Of a stretch of 35,066 nucleotides of DNA, positions 1 to 7,244 are shown one piece after another; position 1 is the stretch's first letter, and every line of letters starts with the position of its first letter. Under the pieces are notes generated by a model. The model was not told the DNA's origin and did no database searches. It saw only the letters and a program-made list of their open reading frames with translations. The translations under genes were made by a program, and so were the position numbers. Source of the DNA: an uncultured Muribaculaceae bacterium (GTDB taxonomy: Bacteria > Bacteroidota > Bacteroidia > Bacteroidales > Muribaculaceae); assembly GCA_944321865.1 (NCBI GenBank), contig CALUMZ010000022.1, forward strand, positions 1-35,066. Direction: 5' to 3'.

Positions 1-53
1 AAGAAGCCATCAAACCACTGCTGGAAGCATTTGCTATCGACAAAATCGAGTAG
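1..53 (+). CDS. C-terminal fragment of an unidentified protein
   Basis: A reading frame open from the window edge encodes a 16-residue tail (EAIKPLLEAFAIDKIE) and ends with TAG at 51-53. The amphipathic, helical-looking composition suits the C-terminus of a soluble protein, but 16 residues are too few to assign a family. The following bases are non-coding, with a weak hairpin (stem 114-119 with 127-132) that has no T tract. The call rests only on an in-frame stop after a plausible peptide, so another frame could be the real one. Confidence 0.4.
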   Translation, partial: EAIKPLLEAFAIDKIE

Positions 54-372
54 GGTGACGCATTGTCAAAGTCAGGATTAGACCGCAAATAATAGTTTTG
101 AAAATGCTTTTACTGCGGCACGATGAGCCGCACCATCGCCTGATAGCCCAAACCGACAGACTGCTGAGCCGATACCATAAATTGCCACTTTGCCCTCAAT
201 CCCGGTAGGCGAATGATTCCTCGAATTTTCTGCAGAATTGGGGGATTGCTTGAATGAAAAGTGTTATATTTGTCATTTGAAGCAGATGAGTTGGACGGTT
301 CCCTCCAAGTATGTGAATTTACCCTTTCCTTGTCGGCTGGTTCCTTTATATAATTATATAATTCAGGGCAAT
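54..372. other. Intergenic region upstream of the phosphoesterase gene
   Basis: This 319-base stretch separates the partial first gene from the signal-peptide start at 373. It holds a small GC hairpin (TGCGGC at 114-119 pairing with GCCGCA at 127-132, no T tract) and a Bacteroidetes-type promoter candidate at 246-272. A reading frame continuous with the phosphoesterase extends back to a TTG at 238. The 45 extra residues precede a good signal peptide and overlap the promoter, so I treat them as untranslated. I see nothing else here. Confidence 0.55.
246..272 (+). promoter_or_regulatory. Predicted Bacteroidetes sigma-ABfr promoter of the phosphoesterase gene
   Basis: TATATTTG at 265-272 matches the -7 consensus TAnnTTTG exactly. 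A TTG at 246-248 lies 16 bases upstream, shorter than the usual 19-21, so the -33 element is weak. Transcription would start near 278, giving a leader of about 95 bases before the ATG at 373. Confidence 0.5.
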
Positions 373-1557
373 ATGAAACATCAAATGAAAAACATTTTTA
401 ATCTCTTGCTGTTTTTGTTGGTGACTGTCTGTGCGGTGCCGGCTTGGGGACAGCAAGGCATTAGTATCATTCACGGACCTTATTTGCAAAATGTCGGGCC
501 CGATGAAGCGACTATCGTTTGGGTAACAGACAAACCCTCTGTGGGGTGGATAGAGATGGCCCCGGACGACAATAGCAACTTCTATGCACAGGAACGCAAC
601 AAGCTTTTTGACACGCATATAGGCATCAAACGCACTTCTACCATTCATGTTGTTAAGGTGGACGGTCTGCAATCGGGTACACGCTATAGATACAGGGTTT
701 GTGCGCAGGAGGTGCTAGAACACAGGGGGCACCAAGTAATTTATGGGAAGATAACTGCTACCGATGTTTATAATAAAGCCCCATTGAGCTTCGTCACCCT
801 TGACTCGTCCAAGGCTACTGTCTCATTTGCCATGGTCAATGATATACATGGGGATAACGACAGGTTAGAGAAGATGGTAGGGCAGTGTGACTTGAAACAG
901 ACCGACTTGTTTCTTTTCAATGGCGACATGGTGTCGGTCGTGCAGGATCAGGAACAACTCTTCGGCGGCTTCATGGATAAGGCTGTTGAATTGTTTGCGA
1001 GTTCGATTCCTGCCTATTATTGCCGTGGCAACCACGAGACGCGCGGCCCCATGGCACCTTATTTCAAAGACTATTTCAATCCCAAGGAAGAAGAGCTGTA
1101 CTATATGTTCCGCCAAGGGCCTGTGTGCTTCGTGGTATTGGATTGCGGCGAAGACAAGCCCGACAGCGACGTGGAGTATTACGGTATAACCGCTTATGAT
1201 GAATACCGCACACGACAGGCGCAATGGCTGGAAAAAGCATTGGAAAGCGACCTTTACCGTAACGCCCCTTTCAAAGTTATAGTTTGCCATATGCCTCCCT
1301 TTGGCGGGTGGCACGGCGAATTGGACATTGCCCGCAAATTCATCCCCTTGTTGAATGAAGCCAAACCGGATGTTTACCTTACTGCACATCTGCATCAGTA
1401 TATCCGTCGGGGTGTCGGTGAAGAAGGAGTGGCCTTCCCGTTGATAGTAAATTCCGACAAAACGCTGTTGAAGGCACAGGCAGACCAAAACCGGCTTGAT
1501 ATCTGCATCTATGATTTGGACGGAAAGGAAATCGACCACTTGGTAATTGAGAAATAA
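373..1557 (+). CDS. Secreted metallophosphoesterase, purple-acid-phosphatase-like
   Basis: A 394-residue predicted periplasmic or surface phosphoesterase. From ATG 373 the protein begins with a typical signal peptide (MKHQMKNIF, then a hydrophobic run ending AWGQQ). A fibronectin-like N-terminal domain of the purple acid phosphatase type follows (about residues 28-150), then a calcineurin-like dimetal domain. Metal ligands are visible in order: D157-x-H159 (NDIHGD), D185 (NGDM), N220-H221 (GNHE), H306 (CHMPP) and H339-x-H341. The last motif reads AHLH instead of the usual GHxH. The family hydrolyses phosphomonoesters or phosphodiesters using two metal ions; the substrate cannot be read from sequence. 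An in-frame start at 238 is possible but would bury the signal peptide. The gene is monocistronic and faces a convergent minus-strand operon across a hairpin. Confidence 0.85.
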   Translation: MKHQMKNIFNLLLFLLVTVCAVPAWGQQGISIIHGPYLQNVGPDEATIVWVTDKPSVGWIEMAPDDNSNFYAQERNKLFDTHIGIKRTSTIHVVKVDGLQSGTRYRYRVCAQEVLEHRGHQVIYGKITATDVYNKAPLSFVTLDSSKATVSFAMVNDIHGDNDRLEKMVGQCDLKQTDLFLFNGDMVSVVQDQEQLFGGFMDKAVELFASSIPAYYCRGNHETRGPMAPYFKDYFNPKEEELYYMFRQGPVCFVVLDCGEDKPDSDVEYYGITAYDEYRTRQAQWLEKALESDLYRNAPFKVIVCHMPPFGGWHGELDIARKFIPLLNEAKPDVYLTAHLHQYIRRGVGEEGVAFPLIVNSDKTLLKAQADQNRLDICIYDLDGKEIDHLVIEK

Positions 1558-1730
1558 ATCCAAATCGGTCATTAGGCCACGAGAAGGGGGAAATTCAAAA
1601 CAGCTTCTAAAGTTCTTTGGCCGTTTTGGGTTAAAAACGTTTCGGTTATATTTTGTGTATTGTCATTACGATTCTTGTGTGTGGCAGTAGCAAGAAATAA
1701 CGGTAGTATTAGTACACCGGTAAATGTTAG

Positions 1731-1773
1731 AACGGGCGGCGGGTCATATTGTTTTGACCGGCCGCCCGTTTTT
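1731..1773. terminator. Hairpin terminator between convergent genes
   Basis: AACGGGCGGC (1731-1740) pairs perfectly with GCCGCCCGTT (1761-1770). After one mismatch, a further five pairs (1742-1746 with 1755-1759) leave an 8-base loop. Five T residues (1769-1773) end the plus-strand copy, so it best fits termination of the phosphoesterase transcript. It lies just past the stop of the minus-strand cobalamin gene, so it may act in both directions, although the minus-strand copy lacks a T run. Confidence 0.7.
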
Positions 1774-1793
1774 GGGGTTTATTTTGGTTGGAA

Positions 1794-2363
1794 TCAGGCT
1801 TCGGGATTCCAGAATATTTCTTCGATTTGGTTGTGGATGTTGTTGTAGCGGGCAAATACGAAGAAGAAGTCGCTCAAGCGGTTGATGTACTTCAAAACCA
1901 CCGGATCGATGTAGGCCTCGTCGGCAAGTTCAAGCACACGGCGTTCGCAGCGGCGTGTAACCACGCGGCACACTTGCGACGATGCCGACAGTTGGCTTCC
2001 GCCCGGCAATATGAAGCGGTTGATGGGAGGCAGTTCGCCATCGAGCGTGTCGATAATGTGTTCAACCTCGGTTACGTCGTCAATCGACAAGTTGGGGCAG
2101 GGAGTACGTTGCGCACTGCTGCTGTCGGTTGCGAGGTACGAGCCAATGTTGAATAGTTTGTTTTGTATTTTGCGCAAGAATCCATACATCTCGGGATATT
2201 CCAGTTTGCAATTTATTGCGAGCTTGCCAAGGAATGCATTCAATTCATCGACAGTGCCGTATGCTTCTATGCGTATGTCGGTCTTTTTAACCCTTTTGCC
2301 GCCTACGAGAGAGGTGGTTCCATTGTCACCTGTTTCGGTGTAAATGTTACTTTTCATTGTCAT
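1794..2363 (-). CDS. Cob(I)alamin adenosyltransferase, PduO type
   Basis: 189 residues, the usual length for the PduO/MMAB family, which transfers the 5'-deoxyadenosyl group of ATP to cob(I)alamin to make adenosylcobalamin in the cytoplasm. The N-terminal ATP-binding signature is clear (YTETGDNGTTSLVGGKR, then EAYGTVDELNAFLG). So is the C-terminal helix with the conserved arginines (CRVVTRRCERRVLEL). The start could be Met1 at 2363 or Met3 at 2357; either overlaps the end of the upstream LOG-family gene by 17 or 11 bases, which indicates translational coupling in one minus-strand operon. No other cobalamin gene is nearby, so this more likely serves salvage for B12-dependent enzymes such as methylmalonyl-CoA mutase than a local biosynthesis cluster. 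Confidence 0.92.
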   Translation of the reverse strand: MTMKSNIYTETGDNGTTSLVGGKRVKKTDIRIEAYGTVDELNAFLGKLAINCKLEYPEMYGFLRKIQNKLFNIGSYLATDSSSAQRTPCPNLSIDDVTEVEHIIDTLDGELPPINRFILPGGSQLSASSQVCRVVTRRCERRVLELADEAYIDPVVLKYINRLSDFFFVFARYNNIHNQIEEIFWNPEA

Positions 2364-2910
2364 GATTGTGTGTTATTTTGTTTAATTGATTAATCATATC
2401 TTCGGTGCAGTCAACGATAATGCAGTGCCCCTGTATCGGGGTTCCGCCACGTGAAAAGGGGGATGCTGCAGTAGTGTCGAGCTGTGCTATCATGTTGTCG
2501 AAAATGCCGCGAATGTTCACTACGATGATTCGCGTCGATGTGTCGCCTGCCACCACAAGGTGGGTGAGTGTCGAAATCCACTCGTCGATGGTGCCTATCC
2601 CGCCCGGAAGTACCACAAATGTGTCGGCAAGGTCTATCATGATGTCTTTGCGTTCGGCAAGGTCTTTGGCCGGAATCAATGTATCGACAAGCGGGTCGGC
2701 TCGGTGTGCGAAGCATTGCGGAACCACGCCCGTTATGTGCGCTCCGGCATCGTGTGCGGCTTGTGCGAGCGTGTGCATTGTCCCGGCATTGGAACCGCCA
2801 TACACAAGGTTGTTGCCATTTTTGCCTATCCACTCGCCAAGCGCGGCTGCGGCATCGATGAAGCACCGGTCGAGGTTGCTGCGCGATGAACAATATACGG
2901 CTATATTCAT
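2347..2910 (-). CDS. LOG-family protein (TIGR00730-type, Rossmann fold)
   Basis: 187 residues with the hallmarks of the LONELY GUY family: an N-terminal beta-strand and CSS motif (MNIAVYCSS), YGGSNAGTM in the nucleotide-binding part, RK in AERKDIM, and the signature PGGIGTIDE near residue 105. Characterised members are phosphoribohydrolases that cleave cytokinin-type or AMP-like nucleotides to release the base. Bacterial homologues were long misnamed lysine decarboxylases. The physiological substrate in this organism is unknown. It is the first gene of a two-gene minus-strand operon with the overlapping cobalamin adenosyltransferase, and a well-spaced promoter lies 78 bases upstream of its start. 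The functional link between the two genes is not obvious. Confidence 0.9.
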   Translation of the reverse strand: MNIAVYCSSRSNLDRCFIDAAAALGEWIGKNGNNLVYGGSNAGTMHTLAQAAHDAGAHITGVVPQCFAHRADPLVDTLIPAKDLAERKDIMIDLADTFVVLPGGIGTIDEWISTLTHLVVAGDTSTRIIVVNIRGIFDNMIAQLDTTAASPFSRGGTPIQGHCIIVDCTEDMINQLNKITHNHDNEK

Positions 2911-2987
2911 ACCAATGAGCTTTCTTTATAGTTTGTGGCACGCTTGCTCAATGTGCGTGGCAAATGAAAAAGTTATAAAATTTTTTG

Positions 2988-3018
2988 CAAAGATATGTTA
3001 TAAAACCTAATCGGACAA
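2988..3018 (-). promoter_or_regulatory. Predicted promoter of the LOG / cobalamin adenosyltransferase operon
   Basis: On the minus strand TATCTTTG (2995-2988) matches the -7 consensus TAnnTTTG. A TTG at 3018-3016 lies exactly 20 bases upstream, the preferred spacing. Transcription would start near 2982, about 70 bases before the LOG start codon. Confidence 0.65.
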
Positions 3019-3040
3019 CATGTGTGTGCATTGTTATACA

Positions 3041-3066
3041 TAATTAACGAAAAATTTCCGTAATTA
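3041..3066. repeat. AT-rich imperfect palindrome in the divergent region
   Basis: TAATTA at 3041-3046 and 3061-3066 flank a nearly symmetrical core (CG-AAA ... TTT-CG, one bulged base on each side). It sits about 23 bases upstream of the -33 element of the LOG promoter, a position suitable for an operator. AT-rich palindromes also arise by chance in such DNA, so the function is speculative. Confidence 0.3.
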
Positions 3067-3291
3067 ATGCCATTATGCTAATTTTCAAGATATATGCGTT
3101 GACGAAATGTAAAAATGAACTGTTGGTGCCTTGTTTTTTCATAAGCGGAAGTGTTTGCATTGAAGCCTCAACGGGATTTTCGGCAAGGGCATGGAAATGA
3201 TTGTTTTGCCCTGCGCGAGCACGAGGTATCATTAGCCCCGATAGCTTTATTTAACTCTAAGTGTGACATATTTAAACAGGCATGTTATTTC

Positions 3292-3317
3292 TTGCTTCGG
3301 TTTTTTCGCTATTTTTG
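3292..3317 (+). promoter_or_regulatory. Predicted promoter of the membrane pyrophosphatase gene
   Basis: TATTTTTG at 3310-3317 matches the -7 consensus exactly and lies 46 bases before the ATG. The nearest upstream TTG (3292-3294) is 15 bases away, shorter than ideal, so the -33 assignment is uncertain. Confidence 0.5.
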
Positions 3318-3363
3318 TTTGGCTTTATAATTAATTCTTCAATACCACACAAAAATTTCGGAC

Positions 3364-5568
3364 ATGGATAATCTATTATTTTGGATAGTGCCTGTTGCAT
3401 CGATGCTTGCACTTATCTTTGCGTATTATTTTTATCATCAAATGCTTAAGGAGTCGGAAGGGACCGAGCGAATGGCGCATATAGCATTGGCCGTCCGCCG
3501 TGGTGCGATGTCGTATCTTAAGCAGCAATACAAAGTCGTGGGCATCGTGTTTCTTGTGCTTGTGGCCTTTTTTTCCGTGATGGCTTACGGGTTTCACGTA
3601 CAGAATGCATGGGTACCTGTCGCATTTCTCACAGGAGGCTTCTTCTCGGGCCTTGCCGGGTTCCTTGGCATGAAAAGTGCCACATACGCATCGGTCCGCA
3701 CGGCCAATGCCGCCCGTCGTTCGCTCAATGGGGGGTTGCGCATAGCCTTCCGCAGCGGAGCGGTGATGGGGCTTGTGGTAGTGGGGCTCGGATTGCTCGA
3801 CATATCTTTTTGGTATATAATACTTAATGCCGTCATACCCGAAGATGCACTCACGCCCACTGCAAAGTTGTGCACGATTACCACCACGATGCTTACCTTT
3901 GGCATGGGTGCCAGCACACAGGCACTGTTTGCCCGCGTCGGCGGCGGTATATACACCAAGGCTGCCGACGTGGGTGCCGACCTTGTGGGCAAGGTCGAAG
4001 CGGGTATTCCCGAGGATGACCCGCGCAATCCGGCAACGATTGCCGACAACGTGGGTGACAACGTGGGCGACGTGGCCGGCATGGGTGCCGACTTGTATGA
4101 ATCTTATTGCGGCTCAATTCTTTCTACTGCAGCACTCGGTGCGGCTGCTTACATATACTCGGGCGACGTGGGCTTGCAGTATAAAGCCGTGATTGCGCCA
4201 ATGCTCGTTGCTGCGGTGGGCATATTGCTGTCGATAATCGGCATTTTCGCAGTCCGCACCAAAGAGAACGCCACCATGAAAGGACTGCTCGGTTCGCTTG
4301 CCGTCGGCACGAATCTCAGTTCGGCATTGATAGTTGTGTTTACGTTTGTCATACTTTGGCTGTTGGGCATCGACAACTGGTTCAATATCGGCTGTTCGGT
4401 AGTGGTGGGGCTGCTTGTCGGGGTAGTGATAGGCCGGGCCACGGAGTATTATACATCGCAGTCATACCGTCCCACTCAACGCCTCAGCGAGAGCGGTAAA
4501 ACCGGGCCGGCGACCGTCATAATCTCCGGCATCGGGCTTGGAATGTGTTCCACTGCCATACCGGTGTTGTCGGTCGTGGTTGGTGTCATACTGTCATATC
4601 TGTTTGCCGCCGATTTCGTTGTTGCCGATGTTAACATGGGATTGTACGGTATCGGTTTTGCCGCCGTGGGTATGCTTTCAACGCTTGGTATCACTCTTGC
4701 CACCGACGCATACGGACCTATTGCCGACAATGCCGGCGGCAACGCCGAAATGTCGGGGCTTGGCAAGGAAGTGCGCCAACGCACCGACCAGCTCGACTCG
4801 CTCGGAAACACAACTGCCGCAACCGGCAAGGGTTTCGCCATCGGGTCGGCGGCTCTCACGGGGCTTGCCCTGCTTGCCTCATACATCGAGGAGGTGCGCA
4901 TAGGGCTTGAACGCATAGGAACCACCTCGCTCACCATGCCCGACAACACGGTGATAGAAACGGCGAAGGCCTCTTTTGCCGATTTCATGGAATATTATAA
5001 TGTAACGCTGATGAATCCCAACGTGCTTGCCGGGATGTTCATAGGCTCGATGCTTGCGTTTGTGTTCTGCGGACTGACCATCAATGCCGTTGGGCGCGCG
5101 GCGCAGAAGATGGTCGAGGAGGTGCGTCGCCAGTTCCGCGAAATCAAGGGGATATTGACAGGCGATGCCGAGCCCGACTATGCACGTTGTGTGCAAATCT
5201 CCACCAAGGGTGCGCAGCGCGAAATGGTAGTGCCGTCGTTGCTGGCAATAGTGGCACCGCTGCTCACCGGGCTTATATTTGGCGTGCCGGGTATTCTCGG
5301 GCTGCTCACGGGCGGATTGAGTTGCGGTTTTGTGCTTGCAATCTTCATGGCCAATGCCGGTGGTGCGTGGGACAATGCCAAGAAGTATGTTGAGGAAGGG
5401 AACTTCGGCGGCAAAGGGAGCGAAGTGCACAAGGCCACTGTCGTCGGCGATACCGTTGGCGACCCGTTCAAGGACACTTCGGGTCCGAGCCTTAACATAC
5501 TCATAAAGCTGATGAGCATGGTGGCAATAGTCATGGCCGGCCTCACCGTGTCGTGGAGCCTGCTGTAG
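3364..5568 (+). CDS. hppA: Membrane-bound ion-pumping pyrophosphatase (HppA), K+-dependent class
   Basis: 734 residues with many membrane segments, the usual size and layout of membrane pyrophosphatases, which couple pyrophosphate hydrolysis to H+ and/or Na+ export. The catalytic loops are intact: D202-VGADLVGK-VE212 with the adjoining EDDPRNPATIADNVGDNVGD segment, and a C-terminal VVGDTVGDPFKDTSGP motif. The class-determining loop reads GNTTAATGK with A485 and G488; Ala and Gly at these positions mark the K+-dependent class, whereas K+-independent enzymes have Lys and Thr. K+-dependent enzymes include Na+ pumps, H+ pumps and dual Na+/H+ pumps, the last described from Bacteroides, so the transported ion is not settled here. 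The gene stands alone, with its own promoter and a long hairpin downstream. Confidence 0.95.
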   Translation: MDNLLFWIVPVASMLALIFAYYFYHQMLKESEGTERMAHIALAVRRGAMSYLKQQYKVVGIVFLVLVAFFSVMAYGFHVQNAWVPVAFLTGGFFSGLAGFLGMKSATYASVRTANAARRSLNGGLRIAFRSGAVMGLVVVGLGLLDISFWYIILNAVIPEDALTPTAKLCTITTTMLTFGMGASTQALFARVGGGIYTKAADVGADLVGKVEAGIPEDDPRNPATIADNVGDNVGDVAGMGADLYESYCGSILSTAALGAAAYIYSGDVGLQYKAVIAPMLVAAVGILLSIIGIFAVRTKENATMKGLLGSLAVGTNLSSALIVVFTFVILWLLGIDNWFNIGCSVVVGLLVGVVIGRATEYYTSQSYRPTQRLSESGKTGPATVIISGIGLGMCSTAIPVLSVVVGVILSYLFAADFVVADVNMGLYGIGFAAVGMLSTLGITLATDAYGPIADNAGGNAEMSGLGKEVRQRTDQLDSLGNTTAATGKGFAIGSAALTGLALLASYIEEVRIGLERIGTTSLTMPDNTVIETAKASFADFMEYYNVTLMNPNVLAGMFIGSMLAFVFCGLTINAVGRAAQKMVEEVRRQFREIKGILTGDAEPDYARCVQISTKGAQREMVVPSLLAIVAPLLTGLIFGVPGILGLLTGGLSCGFVLAIFMANAGGAWDNAKKYVEEGNFGGKGSEVHKATVVGDTVGDPFKDTSGPSLNILIKLMSMVAIVMAGLTVSWSLL

Positions 5569-5622
5569 TGCGAAGTACACTGTGAATGCCGTCGTTCCAT
5601 AGGTTTAGACATTGATATTGTG

Positions 5623-5665
5623 AAGGGTGTATCAAAATTCCAACATTGATTTTGATACACCCTTT
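5623..5665 (+). terminator. 16-bp hairpin terminator downstream of hppA, containing a dispersed repeat
   Basis: Bases 5623-5638 pair perfectly with 5649-5664 over 16 bp around a 10-base loop, and the stem ends in TTT. The left arm contains the 15-mer AGGGTGTATCAAAAT, which also occurs at 34887-34901 and, with one mismatch, at 35001-35015. The terminator therefore seems built from a repeat element. The T run is short, so efficiency is uncertain. Confidence 0.65.
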
Positions 5666-5689
5666 GTGGCTATTGGGTGCAAAAATAAT

Positions 5690-5711
5690 CCATCTCTTGG
5701 GAAAGGGACGG
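5690..5711. repeat. Leader-region hairpin, copy 1 (inverted relative to copy 2)
   Basis: CCATCTCTT...AAGGGACGG folds into an imperfect hairpin, with TCTCTT pairing AAGGGA through one G-T and a GGGA loop. Its sequence is close to the reverse complement of 5881-5902, so the two form an inverted repeat about 170 bases apart. Confidence 0.5.
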
Positions 5712-5840
5712 ATTGGAGCAATGTCAAAAGTTTGATTTTCAAATATAAATGGCTGTAGAAACTGTCAGAATTTAATAGCACTATGTGTGTTTTTTATATA
5801 CATAGGATTAAATCACGTTATTTTTTCGCACAATATTGCA

Positions 5841-5869
5841 TTGTATGTCAAAAATTTAAACTAATTTTG
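5841..5869 (+). promoter_or_regulatory. Predicted promoter opening the PUL
   Basis: TAATTTTG at 5862-5869 matches the -7 consensus exactly, and a TTG at 5841-5843 lies 18 bases upstream. Transcription would start near 5875, so the message would begin a few bases before the hairpin at 5881-5902 and have a leader of about 70 bases. Confidence 0.65.
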
Positions 5870-5880
5870 CAACGTATAAT

Positions 5881-5902
5881 CCGTCTCTTCCCAAAGAGAT
5901 GG
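5881..5902 (+). repeat. 5'-end hairpin of the predicted PUL transcript, copy 2
   Basis: CCGTCTCTT (5881-5889) and AAGAGATGG (5894-5902) pair around a CCCA loop with one G-T. The stem lies within about 10 bases of the predicted transcription start, a position where hairpins can protect mRNA ends or regulate translation. It is inverted relative to the hairpin at 5690-5711. Confidence 0.5.
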
Positions 5903-5942
5903 GTGAATAATATTACATAAACCTATTAATTAACAATTAATT

Positions 5943-6977
5943 ATGAAAAAAACATTACTTTTTTCGGCAGCGATGCTGCTTGGTGCGAGTGCGTATGCAC
6001 AGACAGTCGATTTAGACATGACACCTACTCGTTTCCAATTTGCAAATCAAGAAGTGGGGCAAGTGTTGATTAATTATTATAACAATGGCGTAAATCCTGC
6101 CGCAAGCACTCCCACTGAAGCTACAACAATGGCAGACAATGGCTTTGTGGGATGTTATGTAGCTCCTGCCGATGGTGTTACTAACGGTACGGAACCAACC
6201 ACCGACATGACACGTTCGTTGCAGGCAAACATTAACATTGTGGACCTTGGCGGTCAAGTGGGCAAAGTATTGTGCTTGAAGGGCCCGGAATCTACTTCGG
6301 AGTACGGCCCCGCCGCAGCCAATGCCGGTACCCTCAAATTTGGAGAATATTCTTTCTACACAAAGGTAACCGGAGCAGAGCGTCAGGCAAAAGTGCGCAC
6401 ACGCCTTGTTTATAGCATAGTAAGCAACACAGAAAGCTATGATGGTGTTTTTGAGCCGTCATTCTCCACATTCACCAACAATGACTCGGGCAACCAGAAG
6501 GGTTATTTTGACCCCTCTCTTTATTATGCCGAAGAAGATGGTGGCGTAGCTTATGACGACGAGGGGAATCCTATTTATGATGCCACCAAGTGGCAAGTAT
6601 TTGAATTTGACGCAAGCGTAGGCGAAGTTGCCGGTTTCCCGGGCCGCTTAAGATTTCACTGGGTAGTAGGAGCTTATAAAACATCTTGCGTCTTGATTAA
6701 AGAAATGAAGTTCATTCTTAACCCGACAGGCGATCCGGTACAAGGTGAATTTGTGACATACACCCCCGGAACATCGGCAGTTAAAGAACTTGTATTAGGT
6801 GAAAATCGCGCATTTACAGTGGCAGGCAACCAAGTTACGTTCTCTGCCGCCGGCAATGTATACAACATCAGCGGCATGCAAGTGGCCGATGCTGTTGCAG
6901 GCGAAACTGTCACTCTTGACCGTGGGATCTATGTGGTTAAGGCTGGTGACAAGACCGAAAAGTTGATTGTTAAGTAA
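5943..6977 (+). CDS. Secreted protein of unknown function with T9SS-like C-terminal domain
   Basis: 344 residues. A clean signal peptide (MKKTLLFSAAMLLGASAYAQ) is followed by about 260 residues rich in Gly, aromatic and beta-forming residues, with no motif I recognise. The last 55 or so residues form a short beta-sandwich tail (NVYNISGMQVA, then LDRGIYVVKAGDKTEKLIVK). This resembles the C-terminal part of type IX secretion sorting domains, although the usual YPNP-type opening is missing. The protein therefore probably crosses the outer membrane. Its place as first gene behind the PUL promoter, ahead of the GH18 gene, suggests a glycan-binding or accessory role in capture; this is inference. 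I cannot name a carbohydrate-binding family. A 267-base gap with two hairpins separates it from the next gene. Confidence 0.75.
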   Translation: MKKTLLFSAAMLLGASAYAQTVDLDMTPTRFQFANQEVGQVLINYYNNGVNPAASTPTEATTMADNGFVGCYVAPADGVTNGTEPTTDMTRSLQANINIVDLGGQVGKVLCLKGPESTSEYGPAAANAGTLKFGEYSFYTKVTGAERQAKVRTRLVYSIVSNTESYDGVFEPSFSTFTNNDSGNQKGYFDPSLYYAEEDGGVAYDDEGNPIYDATKWQVFEFDASVGEVAGFPGRLRFHWVVGAYKTSCVLIKEMKFILNPTGDPVQGEFVTYTPGTSAVKELVLGENRAFTVAGNQVTFSAAGNVYNISGMQVADAVAGETVTLDRGIYVVKAGDKTEKLIVK

Positions 6978-6992
6978 GTAAATTTCATGAGG

Positions 6993-7047
6993 GCAACTCC
7001 TGCGACATCACCTATTTCCCTCATTGACAGTGATGCCGAGGAGTTGC
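6993..7047 (+). terminator. Hairpin downstream of the first PUL gene, possible attenuating terminator
   Basis: GCAACTCCT (6993-7001) pairs perfectly with AGGAGTTGC (7039-7047), with an inner CATCAC/GTGATG stem. Only scattered T residues follow, so termination is likely partial, which would make the first gene more abundant than the rest of the locus. Confidence 0.5.
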
Positions 7048-7129
7048 TATTGTATTTTGCGGAATAGCATGGCTTCTCCTGATCTAAATGGGATAAAAGG
7101 GGCAAGGTGCTGATTCGATAGATTTCTCC

Positions 7130-7150
7130 ACCTGCATGCAACATGCAGGT
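7130..7150. repeat. Perfect 9-bp hairpin upstream of the GH18 gene
   Basis: ACCTGCATG (7130-7138) and CATGCAGGT (7142-7150) pair around a 3-base loop and are followed by six A residues rather than T. It lies 95 bases before the GH18 start. It could be an operator, an mRNA-processing site or an intergenic repeat. No consensus promoter is visible between it and the gene. Confidence 0.4.
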
Positions 7151-7244
7151 AAAAAATTACCATTTCTTTTTACTCAAACCTACTGCCATGTTACAATGCA
7201 CTTTGCCGGCATTGTATATGACGACCTAAAACAAAAAAACGCTC

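Larger units (their letters stand above)
2911..3363. other. Divergent intergenic region between the LOG operon and the pyrophosphatase gene
   Basis: A 453-base AT-rich region separates divergently transcribed genes. It contains a minus-strand promoter (2988-3018), an imperfect AT-rich palindrome (3041-3066) and a plus-strand promoter candidate (3292-3317). A minus-strand frame of 62 codons within it shows no recognisable motif and is not called. I see no RNA gene or riboswitch here. Confidence 0.55.
5569..5942. other. Intergenic region between the pyrophosphatase gene and the PUL
   Basis: This 374-base AT-rich region holds the pyrophosphatase terminator (5623-5665), the first of two mutually inverted hairpins (5690-5711), a promoter (5841-5869) and the second hairpin (5881-5902). 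No coding frame with recognisable content is present. Confidence 0.7.

Noticed and set aside
238..372. N-terminal extension of the phosphoesterase from a TTG at 238
   Set aside because: It would place 45 residues before a perfect signal peptide and overlaps the predicted promoter; the ATG at 373 is preferred.
1660..1848. 62-codon plus-strand frame between the phosphoesterase and the cobalamin gene
   Set aside because: It runs through the terminator hairpin and into the end of the convergent gene, with no motif.
3044..3232. 62-codon minus-strand frame in the divergent intergenic region
   Set aside because: No start context, motif or conserved look; the region is AT-rich and carries promoters.
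5690..5902. CRISPR-like array or riboswitch in the PUL leader
   Set aside because: Only two inverted arms with no regular spacers, and no fold or conserved core of a known riboswitch class that I can recognise.
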